Assembly (NCBI RefSeq): GCF_000283655.1
Contig: NC_016587.1
Coordinates: 496,001 to 560,000, forward strand
Source of the DNA: Azospirillum lipoferum 4B
GTDB lineage: Bacteria; Pseudomonadota; Alphaproteobacteria; Azospirillales; Azospirillaceae
DNA length: 64,000 nucleotides
Direction: 5' to 3'
The notes under the pieces were generated by a model. That model searched no databases, was not told the origin of the DNA, and worked only from the letters and a program-made list of their open reading frames with translations. Each line of letters opens with the position of its first letter. The first letter of the stretch is position 1. The position numbers and the translations under genes are program-made. Positions 39,216 through 47,732 of the stretch are shown here, piece after piece.

Positions 39216-40892
39216 TCATGGTTGCTGCGCTCCGAACCGATTCGGCCCCGGTGTGCCACGCTGAAAGCCACACGCCATCAACAGCAGAGGTAAACCGAAA
39301 ACCGGAATGGCGCTCAATAAAGCCCACCAGCCGGATCGATCGATGTCATGGAATCTCTTTGAGAAAATGGCAACACTGGTCCAGATCAGAACAAAGAACT
39401 GAACCAGGAAAATTATCTCCTTATCATTTTCACTAATATGATTGATGTCTGCCATTATGTTAGACAATAAAAACGCCACAATATAAAATAACGTATATAT
39501 CCATACATACCTCCTCGGCAATCGGCCCTGAAAATTGAATACAGCAGAAAATATATTTAATCGCGATCCGCTTTTTTCTTCTATATTCTTGACACTTTTA
39601 TTGAGATATTTTGATCCAAGCCGTACCCTCCACTCATCTATGCTCTGAGGGCGATCCTTGGATTTCAAGCTCAAGGCCCAATCGATGGCAGATAGGAATT
39701 CGACACTATAGCCGTTGATCCGCTGCTGCTGGAGCGGTACGAGAATGTCGGGATCGTTATTTGCGATTGCATTGGTCCGGTCCGGCGCCGGTGGTGGCGG
39801 TACGCCAACGGCAACCCGGTAAATGACCGCTGCCAGGCTGTAGATATCGGTTGACCGGATGCGCCGGCCCCGAATCGTATAAATTTCGGGCGGGCTATAG
39901 CCGTCTAGATAGGTTTGGGCAGACCGCGCAAAATTATTGTTGCCAATCGGGACGTCCATGGCTTGGCGCAGAGAGCCGAAATCGATCAGGACGGCGTCGC
40001 CGTTCCTGCGGACGATGATGTTGTTGGTAGAAATATCCCGATGCAGCAATCCAACCTGATGCATCGCGGACAATCCATCCAAGATGCTCAGAAAAATTGT
40101 CCTGATTCCACTTTCGGTAAGCCGGCCGCCTTGGCGAATCAAATGGCGTTCCAAGGTCTCCCCGTCCTCGAACTGCATGACGGTATAGGTGGTTCCATTC
40201 GCCTCAAAGTTGGACAGGACGCGGACGATGTTGGGATGATTGAAGCCTGCAAGCCCGCGGGCCTCCCGCATGAAATGGTCGCGATACCTATCGAACAGTT
40301 CCTGCTTCGAAGGCATGGATGGAACCACATCGGAACCATTGATCCGGACGGCGAGGTCCTGGGGCATGAACTCCTTGATGGCGACCAGCGTGTTCAGTCG
40401 GGTATCGCGGCAACGATAGGTGATCCCGAACCCGCCTTGGCCGAGCACATCCTCGATCCGGTAGTCCCGCAGCCAGGTTCCGATAGGAAGGGCGTCCCGG
40501 CTCGCGCCGGAATTGGACGACCTCGTGCCTTCCTCATAGGACACGGTCAGCTTGGTCTCGCCGAATTCCAAGACTGTTCCGTGGGGCACGACGATGGGAA
40601 CAAAAGGCTCCAGGAAGCCGTGATGCTGAATATAGACACCGTTCACGGCATTGAGGTCCTCTACCGTCAGTTCATTTCCGGAAACGACGAAACGCGCGTG
40701 CTGGCGCGACACCGTATCGTCATCGATCACGATGCTGGAGAGAGAATTGTCACGTCCCAGAGTAACGGAGCCACCGTTACTCTGCAAAAGCGACTCTTCA
40801 AGGATGATCTCGATCGGCCGCCCCGATCCGTCCGCCCCCGACAGGGAAAAAATCCCTTGATAGCCCGGCGTCCTTTGTTCATCCCCGCTCAT
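39216..40892 (-). CDS. FHA-Ser/Thr kinase-DUF805 membrane protein
   Basis: The roughly 558-residue fusion has an N-terminal FHA phosphothreonine-binding domain (LGRDNSLSSIVIDDDTVSRQ, then HARF), a Hanks kinase (LGQGGFGITYRCRD, VAIKEFMP, LLHRDISTNNIIV, LIDFGSLRQ) and a C-terminal DUF805 membrane domain with four helices and FHDIDRSGWWALL. Its kinase is a paralogue of the downstream kinase. The FHA domain could recruit autophosphorylated kinase or the other cluster members. ATG 40892 is preferred over 40919 because GGAGAG is eight bases upstream. A fusion of all three domains is uncommon. Confidence 0.9.
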   Translation of the reverse strand: MSGDEQRTPGYQGIFSLSGADGSGRPIEIILEESLLQSNGGSVTLGRDNSLSSIVIDDDTVSRQHARFVVSGNELTVEDLNAVNGVYIQHHGFLEPFVPIVVPHGTVLEFGETKLTVSYEEGTRSSNSGASRDALPIGTWLRDYRIEDVLGQGGFGITYRCRDTRLNTLVAIKEFMPQDLAVRINGSDVVPSMPSKQELFDRYRDHFMREARGLAGFNHPNIVRVLSNFEANGTTYTVMQFEDGETLERHLIRQGGRLTESGIRTIFLSILDGLSAMHQVGLLHRDISTNNIIVRRNGDAVLIDFGSLRQAMDVPIGNNNFARSAQTYLDGYSPPEIYTIRGRRIRSTDIYSLAAVIYRVAVGVPPPPAPDRTNAIANNDPDILVPLQQQRINGYSVEFLSAIDWALSLKSKDRPQSIDEWRVRLGSKYLNKSVKNIEEKSGSRLNIFSAVFNFQGRLPRRYVWIYTLFYIVAFLLSNIMADINHISENDKEIIFLVQFFVLIWTSVAIFSKRFHDIDRSGWWALLSAIPVFGLPLLLMACGFQRGTPGPNRFGAQQP

Positions 40893-40925
40893 GGCGAATG
40901 CTCTCCTCGACCGTCCCATGTCCCA

Positions 40926-42236
40926 TCAGATCCGTAGAACCTTTAATCGAGTCTCTCCCAACTCGATTTCAGCGCCGGCAGAAAGTGGCTTTGGTACCAA
41001 TGGATCGATGGGCCTCCCGCCATCGATAGAAACTTTATTGGTGGATTTGAGGTCCTCGATATGAAGAATTCCGTTCACGATCGTAAATCGGGCATGCTGT
41101 CCCGATACCGTGTCGTCGTTGATCACTTTCTCAGCGACCTGTTCATTGCTTCCCACGATCAGTCCATTTGAGCTTTCTTTTAAGAGCGCCTCATCAATGA
41201 CGAAGTGCACAGGTTGCCCGTTGCCGTCCGTTCCCCTGATCTGCCAGCGTGGTGAGGGATCGTCGTTTCCCCGCTGATCCTTCCTGGGCGGACAAGTGCC
41301 TGATGGACGAGGTTGTCTCCGCATCCACTGACTGTATGTTTCTGTTATTAGTTGTGGCCGGCGGACAAAGGCGATGGTCGCGGCGGCCAACGCTGCGGTG
41401 GACAATACGGTGACCAGCCAAATGACGATACTGTTGGGTGCCGCCGCCGGCACACAGGAAGACGACTGCGCTTCGAAGGAGAGGTTTGATCTCTTCAGTA
41501 AGTCCGCCAAACTTCCGGCATGGGAGGCAAAGTATATTCCGTTTGGTTGAAGAAAAGTTCCATCTGGCAAACGCTCAGGTCTTGGCAACGCGGTATTGAT
41601 ACCGACGACCCTCCCGCAGTCGTCGAGCAATGGACCACCACTGTTGCCCCGATTGATGTTGGCGGTGTGTTGCACCAGACGCAGGGTTGATCCCGATGAT
41701 GTATCCCAGCGCCCTGTCTCCACCCGACTTATGATCCCCTCCGTAAGCGTTGGATTCGACAAACCGCTTCCGCCAATCCCTGTATCTCCTGCTACCGGGA
41801 AGCCGAAAGCATGGACCCGTGCACCCTTCTCCGGTTCTTCCATGGCCAAAGGTAGTGGGTGGAGAAGAGTATTGTTAAGGCGCAGTAGCGCCAGATCAAG
41901 CTCCAGATCCAGCGCAATCAGTTCTGTTGATAAGAGATCAACACGATCTTGGGTACTTCCCTGTTGAACGAACATTTTTACATGGCATTTTTCTTTGGAG
42001 TTGCAACCAACCACATGGCGATTGGTTGCGATATATCCGCCATTGCTGACAACGAATCCTGTACCGAATGCTTTTTGTTGATTATCAGAATAGCGCACCA
42101 AGCGGACAACGCTTTGTTCGACCGATTTAACGTCGAACGCACGCACCGCCCCAGAAACCAATGCGCAGGTGCAGAACGCCGCCGCCGCAAAAGCGCCACA
42201 CACTCTGAAAGTCCGATTAATTTTGAGCTCAGTCAT
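40926..42236 (-). CDS. Exported trypsin-like serine protease joined through the membrane to an FHA domain
   Basis: The 436-residue product has a signal peptide or anchor (to about residue 33) and an S1-type protease with the full triad His74 (YIATNRHVVG), Asp114 (LDLALLRL) and Ser199 (NINRGNSGGPLLD). Two cysteines follow His74 (GCNSKEKC). A membrane helix (about 270-292) and a cytoplasmic FHA domain (about 340-436: NDDTVSGQHARFTI, LKSTNKVSIDGG) come next. There is no PDZ domain, so it is not a standard DegP/DegS. Its form suggests that phosphorylation inside controls proteolysis outside, or the reverse. It shares an ATG-overlap junction with the PP2C gene upstream. Confidence 0.9.
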   Translation of the reverse strand: MTELKINRTFRVCGAFAAAAFCTCALVSGAVRAFDVKSVEQSVVRLVRYSDNQQKAFGTGFVVSNGGYIATNRHVVGCNSKEKCHVKMFVQQGSTQDRVDLLSTELIALDLELDLALLRLNNTLLHPLPLAMEEPEKGARVHAFGFPVAGDTGIGGSGLSNPTLTEGIISRVETGRWDTSSGSTLRLVQHTANINRGNSGGPLLDDCGRVVGINTALPRPERLPDGTFLQPNGIYFASHAGSLADLLKRSNLSFEAQSSSCVPAAAPNSIVIWLVTVLSTAALAAATIAFVRRPQLITETYSQWMRRQPRPSGTCPPRKDQRGNDDPSPRWQIRGTDGNGQPVHFVIDEALLKESSNGLIVGSNEQVAEKVINDDTVSGQHARFTIVNGILHIEDLKSTNKVSIDGGRPIDPLVPKPLSAGAEIELGETRLKVLRI

Positions 42237-43315
42237 TATCTTGTTCCCTGCGCCTCAGGCGTAGTGTTAGCTCCAGGAACCGATGGCACTTCTCTCTGTC
42301 CGGTGCCGGTCGTCTGAGCCCCCGAAGTTGGAGGGACACCGGATTGTGAGACTGCCGTATTATTATTATTGCCTTGCCTCGCAGCCGGCGCCCCGTGATC
42401 CGCCTGATTGGCGGGCGGCTCATTCGTTATGATCAACTTGCCAAGCAAAAAGCCTCCGATGAAGCCGATCAGCAGCGCCACGATGATTGCAAGAGTCACG
42501 TGCAGCGTGTGCTTCTGAACAGCGATCTTGGTCGCATGGGGCAATCCGGGCAGGACGACTCTGAGCGGACCCGTCAGTTGATCTTCCCGCTGGCTGGGCC
42601 AGCGCACGACGATGGCGGTGACATTGTCCGCTGCCGTCCCACCGCGAACCACCGCCTCGTCCACCCAGCGCTGAAGAGACCGATCAAGCCCCTTTTCCCA
42701 AAGCACGCCGGCCATTTCCTTTGGCGTCACCCATTCCCAGAAGCCATCGGAGCACAGGATGAAGCCGTCCCCCGGCCCCATCATTGCCGAGCCGAAGGTT
42801 GGATTGGGCGCCTCGTCACCACCGAGAGACCGATTCAGACGGTTGCGATCCAGATGATGAAGCATGTCTTCTTCATTGATTTCCTCCAAGTCGAACAGCA
42901 TCTGGACGACGGAATGATCACGGGTCCGGTGAAGCAACTGCTGATCGTGGAAGTGATAGAGGCGGCTGTCGCCGATATGGCACCAATCCGCCTGTGTGCC
43001 GCGAATGAGGAGAAGAACAACGGTCGAGCGCGGGCTTATGCCGCTTTCCTGGCCAAGTCGCAGAATGTCTTTCTGCGCTTTAGCGCAGATGGAAAGGAAG
43101 AAGGATCTTGCATCCTCCGGAACCCCTTCCGACCATTGTGTCTGTGCAGCCTCGACAATGATCCGCGAGGCGAGTTGCCCCCCCTCGTGCCCGCCCATGC
43201 CGTCGGCAAGAACGGCGAGCAACGCCGACGCCTGCTGGTCGTGAAAAATGGCATGGGCATCCTGCTGAATCGAACGGCTGCCCTGATGACTGCATTTTGC
43301 CGAGTGAAGCATCAT
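42236..43315 (-). CDS. Membrane-anchored PP2C-type Ser/Thr phosphatase (first copy)
   Basis: This 359-residue protein has an N-terminal PP2C domain (about 1-245) with the metal sites VLADGMGGHEGGQLAS, WCHIGDSRLYHF, ILCSDGFWEWV and ADNVTAIVVRW. A membrane helix (about 270-292) follows, then a flexible Asn/Pro/Thr-rich tail outside. It should reverse phosphorylation by the two kinases. It overlaps the protease gene at its 3' end and the second phosphatase gene at its 5' end (43312-43315), so expression is coupled. Confidence 0.92.
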   Translation of the reverse strand: MMLHSAKCSHQGSRSIQQDAHAIFHDQQASALLAVLADGMGGHEGGQLASRIIVEAAQTQWSEGVPEDARSFFLSICAKAQKDILRLGQESGISPRSTVVLLLIRGTQADWCHIGDSRLYHFHDQQLLHRTRDHSVVQMLFDLEEINEEDMLHHLDRNRLNRSLGGDEAPNPTFGSAMMGPGDGFILCSDGFWEWVTPKEMAGVLWEKGLDRSLQRWVDEAVVRGGTAADNVTAIVVRWPSQREDQLTGPLRVVLPGLPHATKIAVQKHTLHVTLAIIVALLIGFIGGFLLGKLIITNEPPANQADHGAPAARQGNNNNTAVSQSGVPPTSGAQTTGTGQREVPSVPGANTTPEAQGTR

Positions 43316-44343
43316 GGCTTCGCAGCTTCGCTTTTCTGCACACCAGCCGGGGGAATCACGGCGGATGGCGTCGATTGCGCGGAATAAGTCAATCCCCCGG
43401 TCAACAGGATGGCGGCGACGAGGCCTGCGGAACAGAGGAAGACAAGCGAGAGGAACAGGGCCGTCATCCTCATGATCGCGGTCACGCGGTCTTTCAGGCG
43501 CCTGTTGGACGCCGCCGGCGCTTCAAGCGACCGAAGGGGCGGCACTACCGGCATTTCCAGAAGAATCGGCATTGAATCCGGGCGATCGGCGGCAAGGACG
43601 ATGACCGTCGTGTTGTCCTGCCCTTCCAACTGAAGGGCGTCGACCGAGTTGAGAATCTGCTGGACCAACCGCCCTGCGGGCTGCGGGCCTCCCTCCAGCA
43701 GGACGGAAAGCTCGTGGCTGGAAAGACTGAGGAGACCATCGCTTGCGAGGATCAGGCGGTCGTCTTCCTGGATAGGGTCACCGCGGTGAGGGCCATCGAC
43801 CAACGGTATCGGATCGCCGGTTAACGCCGAGGTGATCGTATGACGGTCAGAATGTGCCAGCGCCTCTTCTACGGAAATCTCCCCACGTTCCGCGGCCCGG
43901 TCCAACTCGGGAGCCAGCGAGTGGTCTTCATTGAGCCGACATAAATGGCCGTTTCTCGACCGCAGCAGCAGGGAGTCGCCGACGCTGATCCAGGTTACCA
44001 TGGTCGAACGGGCTGCCACGGCAATCAGCGTGCATCCCATCCCCTCCTTCAGCGGGTCCACGGTACGGTCCAGGGCGAGCGCGTCATTGGCGGCCGCGAG
44101 GGCGATGACGAGGCGTTCGTCATCGCTTCCGGTCTGCTGCTGGAAAGCCGAAGCGAACACGCTCACCGCCCGCCGGCTTGCATGATCGCCGGCAGCCGCG
44201 CCACCCACACCGTCCGCCAGTACGGCCAGCACCCCATGCAAGCCGGTGTGCGGGTCTTCCATCGGAACCAGCTGGAAACTGTCTTCCTGACGCCGACGGG
44301 CACCTTGAATCTGCCCGCCGGCGTGCTGGATGACCAAGTTCAT
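43312..44343 (-). CDS. Membrane-anchored PP2C-type Ser/Thr phosphatase (second copy)
   Basis: This 343-residue phosphatase shows RRRQEDSF, LAVLADGVGGAAAGDHASR, WISVGDSLLLRS, LILASDGLLSLSS and EGQDNTTVIVL, with the metal aspartates of PP2C. A C-terminal membrane helix (about 290-315) and a short external tail follow. It is paralogous to but clearly different from the next phosphatase, and only the latter is GxGGHEGG-type. It overlaps genes on both sides (ATGA). Two phosphatases for two kinases suggest separate substrate pools. Confidence 0.92.
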   Translation of the reverse strand: MNLVIQHAGGQIQGARRRQEDSFQLVPMEDPHTGLHGVLAVLADGVGGAAAGDHASRRAVSVFASAFQQQTGSDDERLVIALAAANDALALDRTVDPLKEGMGCTLIAVAARSTMVTWISVGDSLLLRSRNGHLCRLNEDHSLAPELDRAAERGEISVEEALAHSDRHTITSALTGDPIPLVDGPHRGDPIQEDDRLILASDGLLSLSSHELSVLLEGGPQPAGRLVQQILNSVDALQLEGQDNTTVIVLAADRPDSMPILLEMPVVPPLRSLEAPAASNRRLKDRVTAIMRMTALFLSLVFLCSAGLVAAILLTGGLTYSAQSTPSAVIPPAGVQKSEAAKP

Positions 44344-44903
44344 CGGTCTTGCCAGTCGAAATCAGGTCCGCAGAATGGGACGAACCGGAGCACCGTCTTG
44401 CTGCCGAGACCGATGAATTCACCGCCATGCAATTCGACGGGGGTCAGAACGGGTTGATCACCAACATAGGTCAGGTTGGCCCCTTCACCATGCCGCAGGT
44501 AGAATTTGCGGCCACGAGGATCGTAGGTCAGTTGAGCGTGCTGCTGCCGGGAAATCTCGTTGTCGCCCAGATCCAGTCTGACTCGCTGGCCTTCGGCCCG
44601 GCCGATGCTGTTCATGCCGTACCCCAGCGGGCGCGACGTGCCGCGTCCGGGTCCTTCAACAATGACCAGCCATCCCACCACCGGCTCGTCCGGTGCGGTC
44701 TGGCGTGCGGGCGATACCGCTGGCCCGTCGCCAGAAGGAGGATCGCTGCGGTTGGGGTTGAAGAAGCCTGTTGCTCCGCCAGCCGCCTTGTTTCCCACGG
44801 GGGACGTCTCGGCTCGTTTCGAAGCGGGGGTGGGGCGTGGCGCCTGCGCCCCCGGGGCCTCAGGCTTGTCAGGTTCTTCGCGATTGATGATTCGGGTAGT
44901 CAA
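44340..44903 (-). CDS. Soluble FHA-domain protein
   Basis: The 187-residue product has a long Pro/Ala/Gly-rich N-terminus with Thr residues (TRIINREEPDKPEAPG, then RPTPASKRAETSP) that could be kinase targets, and a C-terminal FHA domain (GMNSIGRAEGQRVRLDLGD, EISRQQHAQLTYDPRG). There is no membrane segment. The arrangement recalls small FHA proteins such as GarA that are phosphorylated on an N-terminal threonine and then bind their own FHA domain. That parallel is inference. Confidence 0.88.
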   Translation of the reverse strand: MTTRIINREEPDKPEAPGAQAPRPTPASKRAETSPVGNKAAGGATGFFNPNRSDPPSGDGPAVSPARQTAPDEPVVGWLVIVEGPGRGTSRPLGYGMNSIGRAEGQRVRLDLGDNEISRQQHAQLTYDPRGRKFYLRHGEGANLTYVGDQPVLTPVELHGGEFIGLGSKTVLRFVPFCGPDFDWQDR

Positions 44904-44948
44904 GTATCGTCTCCGTAAAGCTGAAGAATCAACGAGAGCTGGAAATAT

Positions 44949-46424
44949 TCAGGTCGACATCTCGCCCTTCGCCTCCTGGTTCAGAACCAAGCGCATGCGG
45001 ACCTCGCCCAATTCGATGACGTCGCCCGACGACAAAGTTCGCTGTTTGATTTCCTGATTGTTGACCAGGGTGCTGTTGCTGGAATTGAGGTCGGTGATCA
45101 TGAAGCCGCCATCTCGCTGCCAATGCAGCGCCGCGTGGTAGGTTGACACGGTGTCGTTGGTGAAGGTGATGTCGTTCTCCGCCCCCCGCCCGAGCCGGAT
45201 GGCTTGGGCGCGCAACGGGATGCGCCGTCCTTCGGCGTCGAGAAACTCGAGCCAGCCGACGATCGCGGCCGGATTCTCATCCCTTGTGTTCTTCCCGTTC
45301 GTTTTGAGATGGCCTGAGGCGAACCATGCCAGCGCGCCAGCGAGAAGGACGAAGACGGCGGCCAGCGTCCAGGACAACAGCGGGTTATCGAGAAGCCAAG
45401 CTTCCGCGGCGGCCCACCCGGACAGTGGTGCCGGTTGCGGCGTCAGCTGCGGCAACGGAGGCTGCTGGGGTTGCGATTGAGCTTGCTGCGGCGGATGCGA
45501 CGGGGGGGCATCCGGTAGAATCACATCGACCGCCTGAACCATCGGAGTCGGGGCATCGGTCGTCAGAGCGATCTTCAACGAATGGGGGCCGTGGAAATCG
45601 GCCGTATCGATCGATATCTGGCCACCGTTGTCGAGGTAATCGAAAAAATTGTTGACGATGTCGTCGGGCAGCTTCTTGGAGCTGATCTTGGCCTCCCGAT
45701 AGGGGCCATGCGTTTCGCGAGCCAGACGATAGAGGTTTTGCAGGGGCGGCTTTTCACCTTCCTTCTCGGCATAGGCGAGGCCGAAAATGATGACGTCAGC
45801 CTTCCGCGCGGCGACTATGGCGTCCTCCAACTTATAGGCGGTGTCCTTCAGATTGCCGTCGGAGAGTACGATCAGCGCTTTGCGGCCCGCCGGGGCTTTT
45901 TCGAGCATTGCCACGCCGTCCAGCACGGCCCGGATCAATTCACTGGCCTGGCCGTTGGGTTGGAGTTTCGCTGCCCCGTCGAGAAGGACCTCCTTTTTCG
46001 CGCCGACAGGGGCCAGGATCTTCAACCCGCTCGCGAAGCTGGCGATGCCGATGTCGTGATGAGATTTGGCTTTCTCGATCAGGCTTTTTATCAGGGCGCG
46101 CTGGTTGTCGATGGTCGCCTTGCGCTCGCTGGAATTTCTTGAATCCACCAGAAAAAGGATCGTGGAGCGCAGGTTGGACGCATAGGGAAAGGGCGTGATC
46201 GCCGAAACGACCAGCTTTGATCCGGATATATCGGCATTCAGCGCGGTGACCGCTTTCGGTTCCCACAGCCGGACATCGCATTTCACGGAATTGCTTTTTG
46301 CTGAACACCGCAAGTCGACGTCGTTCTGCTGTGCCAAGGCGGGAGCTCCGGCAGCGATGGCAATCAACAGCATCACAGCAATTTCAGCGATCGCAATTCT
46401 ACGCAGAAAACTCAGCCAGATCAT
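44949..46424 (-). CDS. Exported VWA-domain protein joined through the membrane to an FHA domain
   Basis: The 491-residue product has a signal peptide (to about residue 31, PALAQ), an extracytoplasmic von Willebrand A-like domain (about 85-260) and a Pro/Gln linker (PPQQAQSQPQQPPLPQLTPQ). A membrane helix (about 355-375) and a cytoplasmic FHA domain (IRLGRGAENDITFTNDTVST, then YHAALHW) follow. The metal-binding motif reads DSRNS at 94-98, so the second position is Arg instead of Ser. It is the first gene of the kinase/phosphatase half of the cluster. ATG 46424 has AAGGA ten bases upstream. Confidence 0.9.
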   Translation of the reverse strand: MIWLSFLRRIAIAEIAVMLLIAIAAGAPALAQQNDVDLRCSAKSNSVKCDVRLWEPKAVTALNADISGSKLVVSAITPFPYASNLRSTILFLVDSRNSSERKATIDNQRALIKSLIEKAKSHHDIGIASFASGLKILAPVGAKKEVLLDGAAKLQPNGQASELIRAVLDGVAMLEKAPAGRKALIVLSDGNLKDTAYKLEDAIVAARKADVIIFGLAYAEKEGEKPPLQNLYRLARETHGPYREAKISSKKLPDDIVNNFFDYLDNGGQISIDTADFHGPHSLKIALTTDAPTPMVQAVDVILPDAPPSHPPQQAQSQPQQPPLPQLTPQPAPLSGWAAAEAWLLDNPLLSWTLAAVFVLLAGALAWFASGHLKTNGKNTRDENPAAIVGWLEFLDAEGRRIPLRAQAIRLGRGAENDITFTNDTVSTYHAALHWQRDGGFMITDLNSSNSTLVNNQEIKQRTLSSGDVIELGEVRMRLVLNQEAKGEMST

Positions 46425-46952
46425 GTGGGCACATTCCTTTGGATGAATAACTGTGTATTCAAACTATCTTTGATCGATCATGACTCATCGAACATCGACG
46501 TTCAAGAGTTGAGGCGTGCAAAAAAACATCAGAAGAATCGTAGGAACGCCAAAAATCTTTCTTTAGTGGTGTTATTTTAAATCTAACAACTATTAGGATA
46601 GAATTGCAACGATAACCTATTGGGAATGATGGAATTAAAATTGAGTCCTGGCATAAAATTACATAAATGAGCGACATATCCGCCTTCAAGCAATACAAAT
46701 CATGACTTATTGTAAAGATCAGAAGATCCTCTTTTGCCATATTTATCAAGTATACTTGCGGCACCGAATAGGCATAGAGCACGCTTTCACCACCGTGTCT
46801 GGCACGGCACCGCCGGAAGATTTCGGTGGATAGCGAGAGACTCTCAATGCATTGCATTATTTGGTGTGCCGGGGCAGCCCGCGCCCCGGCAGGTCAAACG
46901 TATCCGCGCCAACCGGCGCGGACCCGTCGTACGTCCCCCATAACCCCAGCCA
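46425..46952. other. AT-rich intergenic region, likely promoter of the VWA-FHA/kinase operon
   Basis: About 530 bases without a credible gene separate the CsgG/OmpA half from the FHA/kinase half. Only a spurious low-complexity minus-strand frame lies here. The region presumably holds the promoter of the downstream operon. Confidence 0.5.
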
Positions 46953-47711
46953 TTATTTTCTCAGGACGACCTGTACACGCCGGTTGCGGGGATCGAACTC
47001 GCTGACGCCAGGAAGCGGTTGCCGCGATCCGTACCCCTCGACGGCGATCCTCGTCGGATCAATGCTGTAAGCGGCGACGATCTGGTTGCGTACCTCTATC
47101 GCCCGCTGGAGCGACAACGGGTCGTTGATCGCATCGCTTCCCGATCGGTCGGCATGGCCGCTGAGCGTGATGGCCAGCGCCGGCTGGAGGCGAAGGGCTC
47201 CCCCGATGACATTGACCGTCTCTCTGGCTGCATTGTTGAGAGCTGCCGAATTCGTGGAAAAATTGATCAGGTAGGCGACCGCAACCTTTCCCGATTCCGC
47301 TTTCCCCGCCCCGATCTTCGGCGACGGCAGAGACGGTGAAGGCAAAGACGGCGACGGCTGCGGTGCTGTCGGCGATGGCTTCGATGCCGGCCGGAATTCA
47401 ACCGAATAGGGAATCGTGCCGCTGACCGCCGTGTCGGAAATGTCCGGTTCGCCCACCGGAGCGGAAAACATCTGCGTCCGGCCCACGAGATCGGGAGATC
47501 GCGCCTGGGTGCCGGGGGTCGAGGCCGGCGCCTCCAGGAGCTGAAGGAACTCTTCGGATGACAGCCGTCCGGTGACGACATAAACGACATCCGGCCCCGG
47601 ATTATCCTGCGCGGCGATGCCGGGAACGCTCGTTAGGGTGCAGAGCGTGAGAAGAAAGCCGGCCAGGGCACGTCTGATGTCGGTGGGTTCACGATGATCC
47701 GACCAAGTCAT
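46953..47711 (-). CDS. OmpA-family peptidoglycan-binding protein
   Basis: The 252-residue exported protein has a signal peptide, a Ser/Pro-rich linker (PSPTAPQPSPSLPSPSLPSP) and a C-terminal OmpA-like domain: ITLSGHADRSGSDAIN, SLQRAIEVRNQIV, RIAVEGYGSRQPL and NRRVQVVL. This domain grips peptidoglycan. No beta-barrel is seen, so it is a periplasmic anchor, likely holding the CsgG-like pore or the repeat protein to the wall. It follows the CsgG-like gene by 21 bases. Confidence 0.9.
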   Translation of the reverse strand: MTWSDHREPTDIRRALAGFLLTLCTLTSVPGIAAQDNPGPDVVYVVTGRLSSEEFLQLLEAPASTPGTQARSPDLVGRTQMFSAPVGEPDISDTAVSGTIPYSVEFRPASKPSPTAPQPSPSLPSPSLPSPKIGAGKAESGKVAVAYLINFSTNSAALNNAARETVNVIGGALRLQPALAITLSGHADRSGSDAINDPLSLQRAIEVRNQIVAAYSIDPTRIAVEGYGSRQPLPGVSEFDPRNRRVQVVLRK

Positions 47712-47732
47712 GGCACTCTTCTCCCCCAGCGG

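Noticed and set aside
46459-46857. 132-codon minus-strand frame in the AT-rich gap
   Set aside because: It has low similarity to any protein pattern, no ribosome site, and lies in a promoter-like region.
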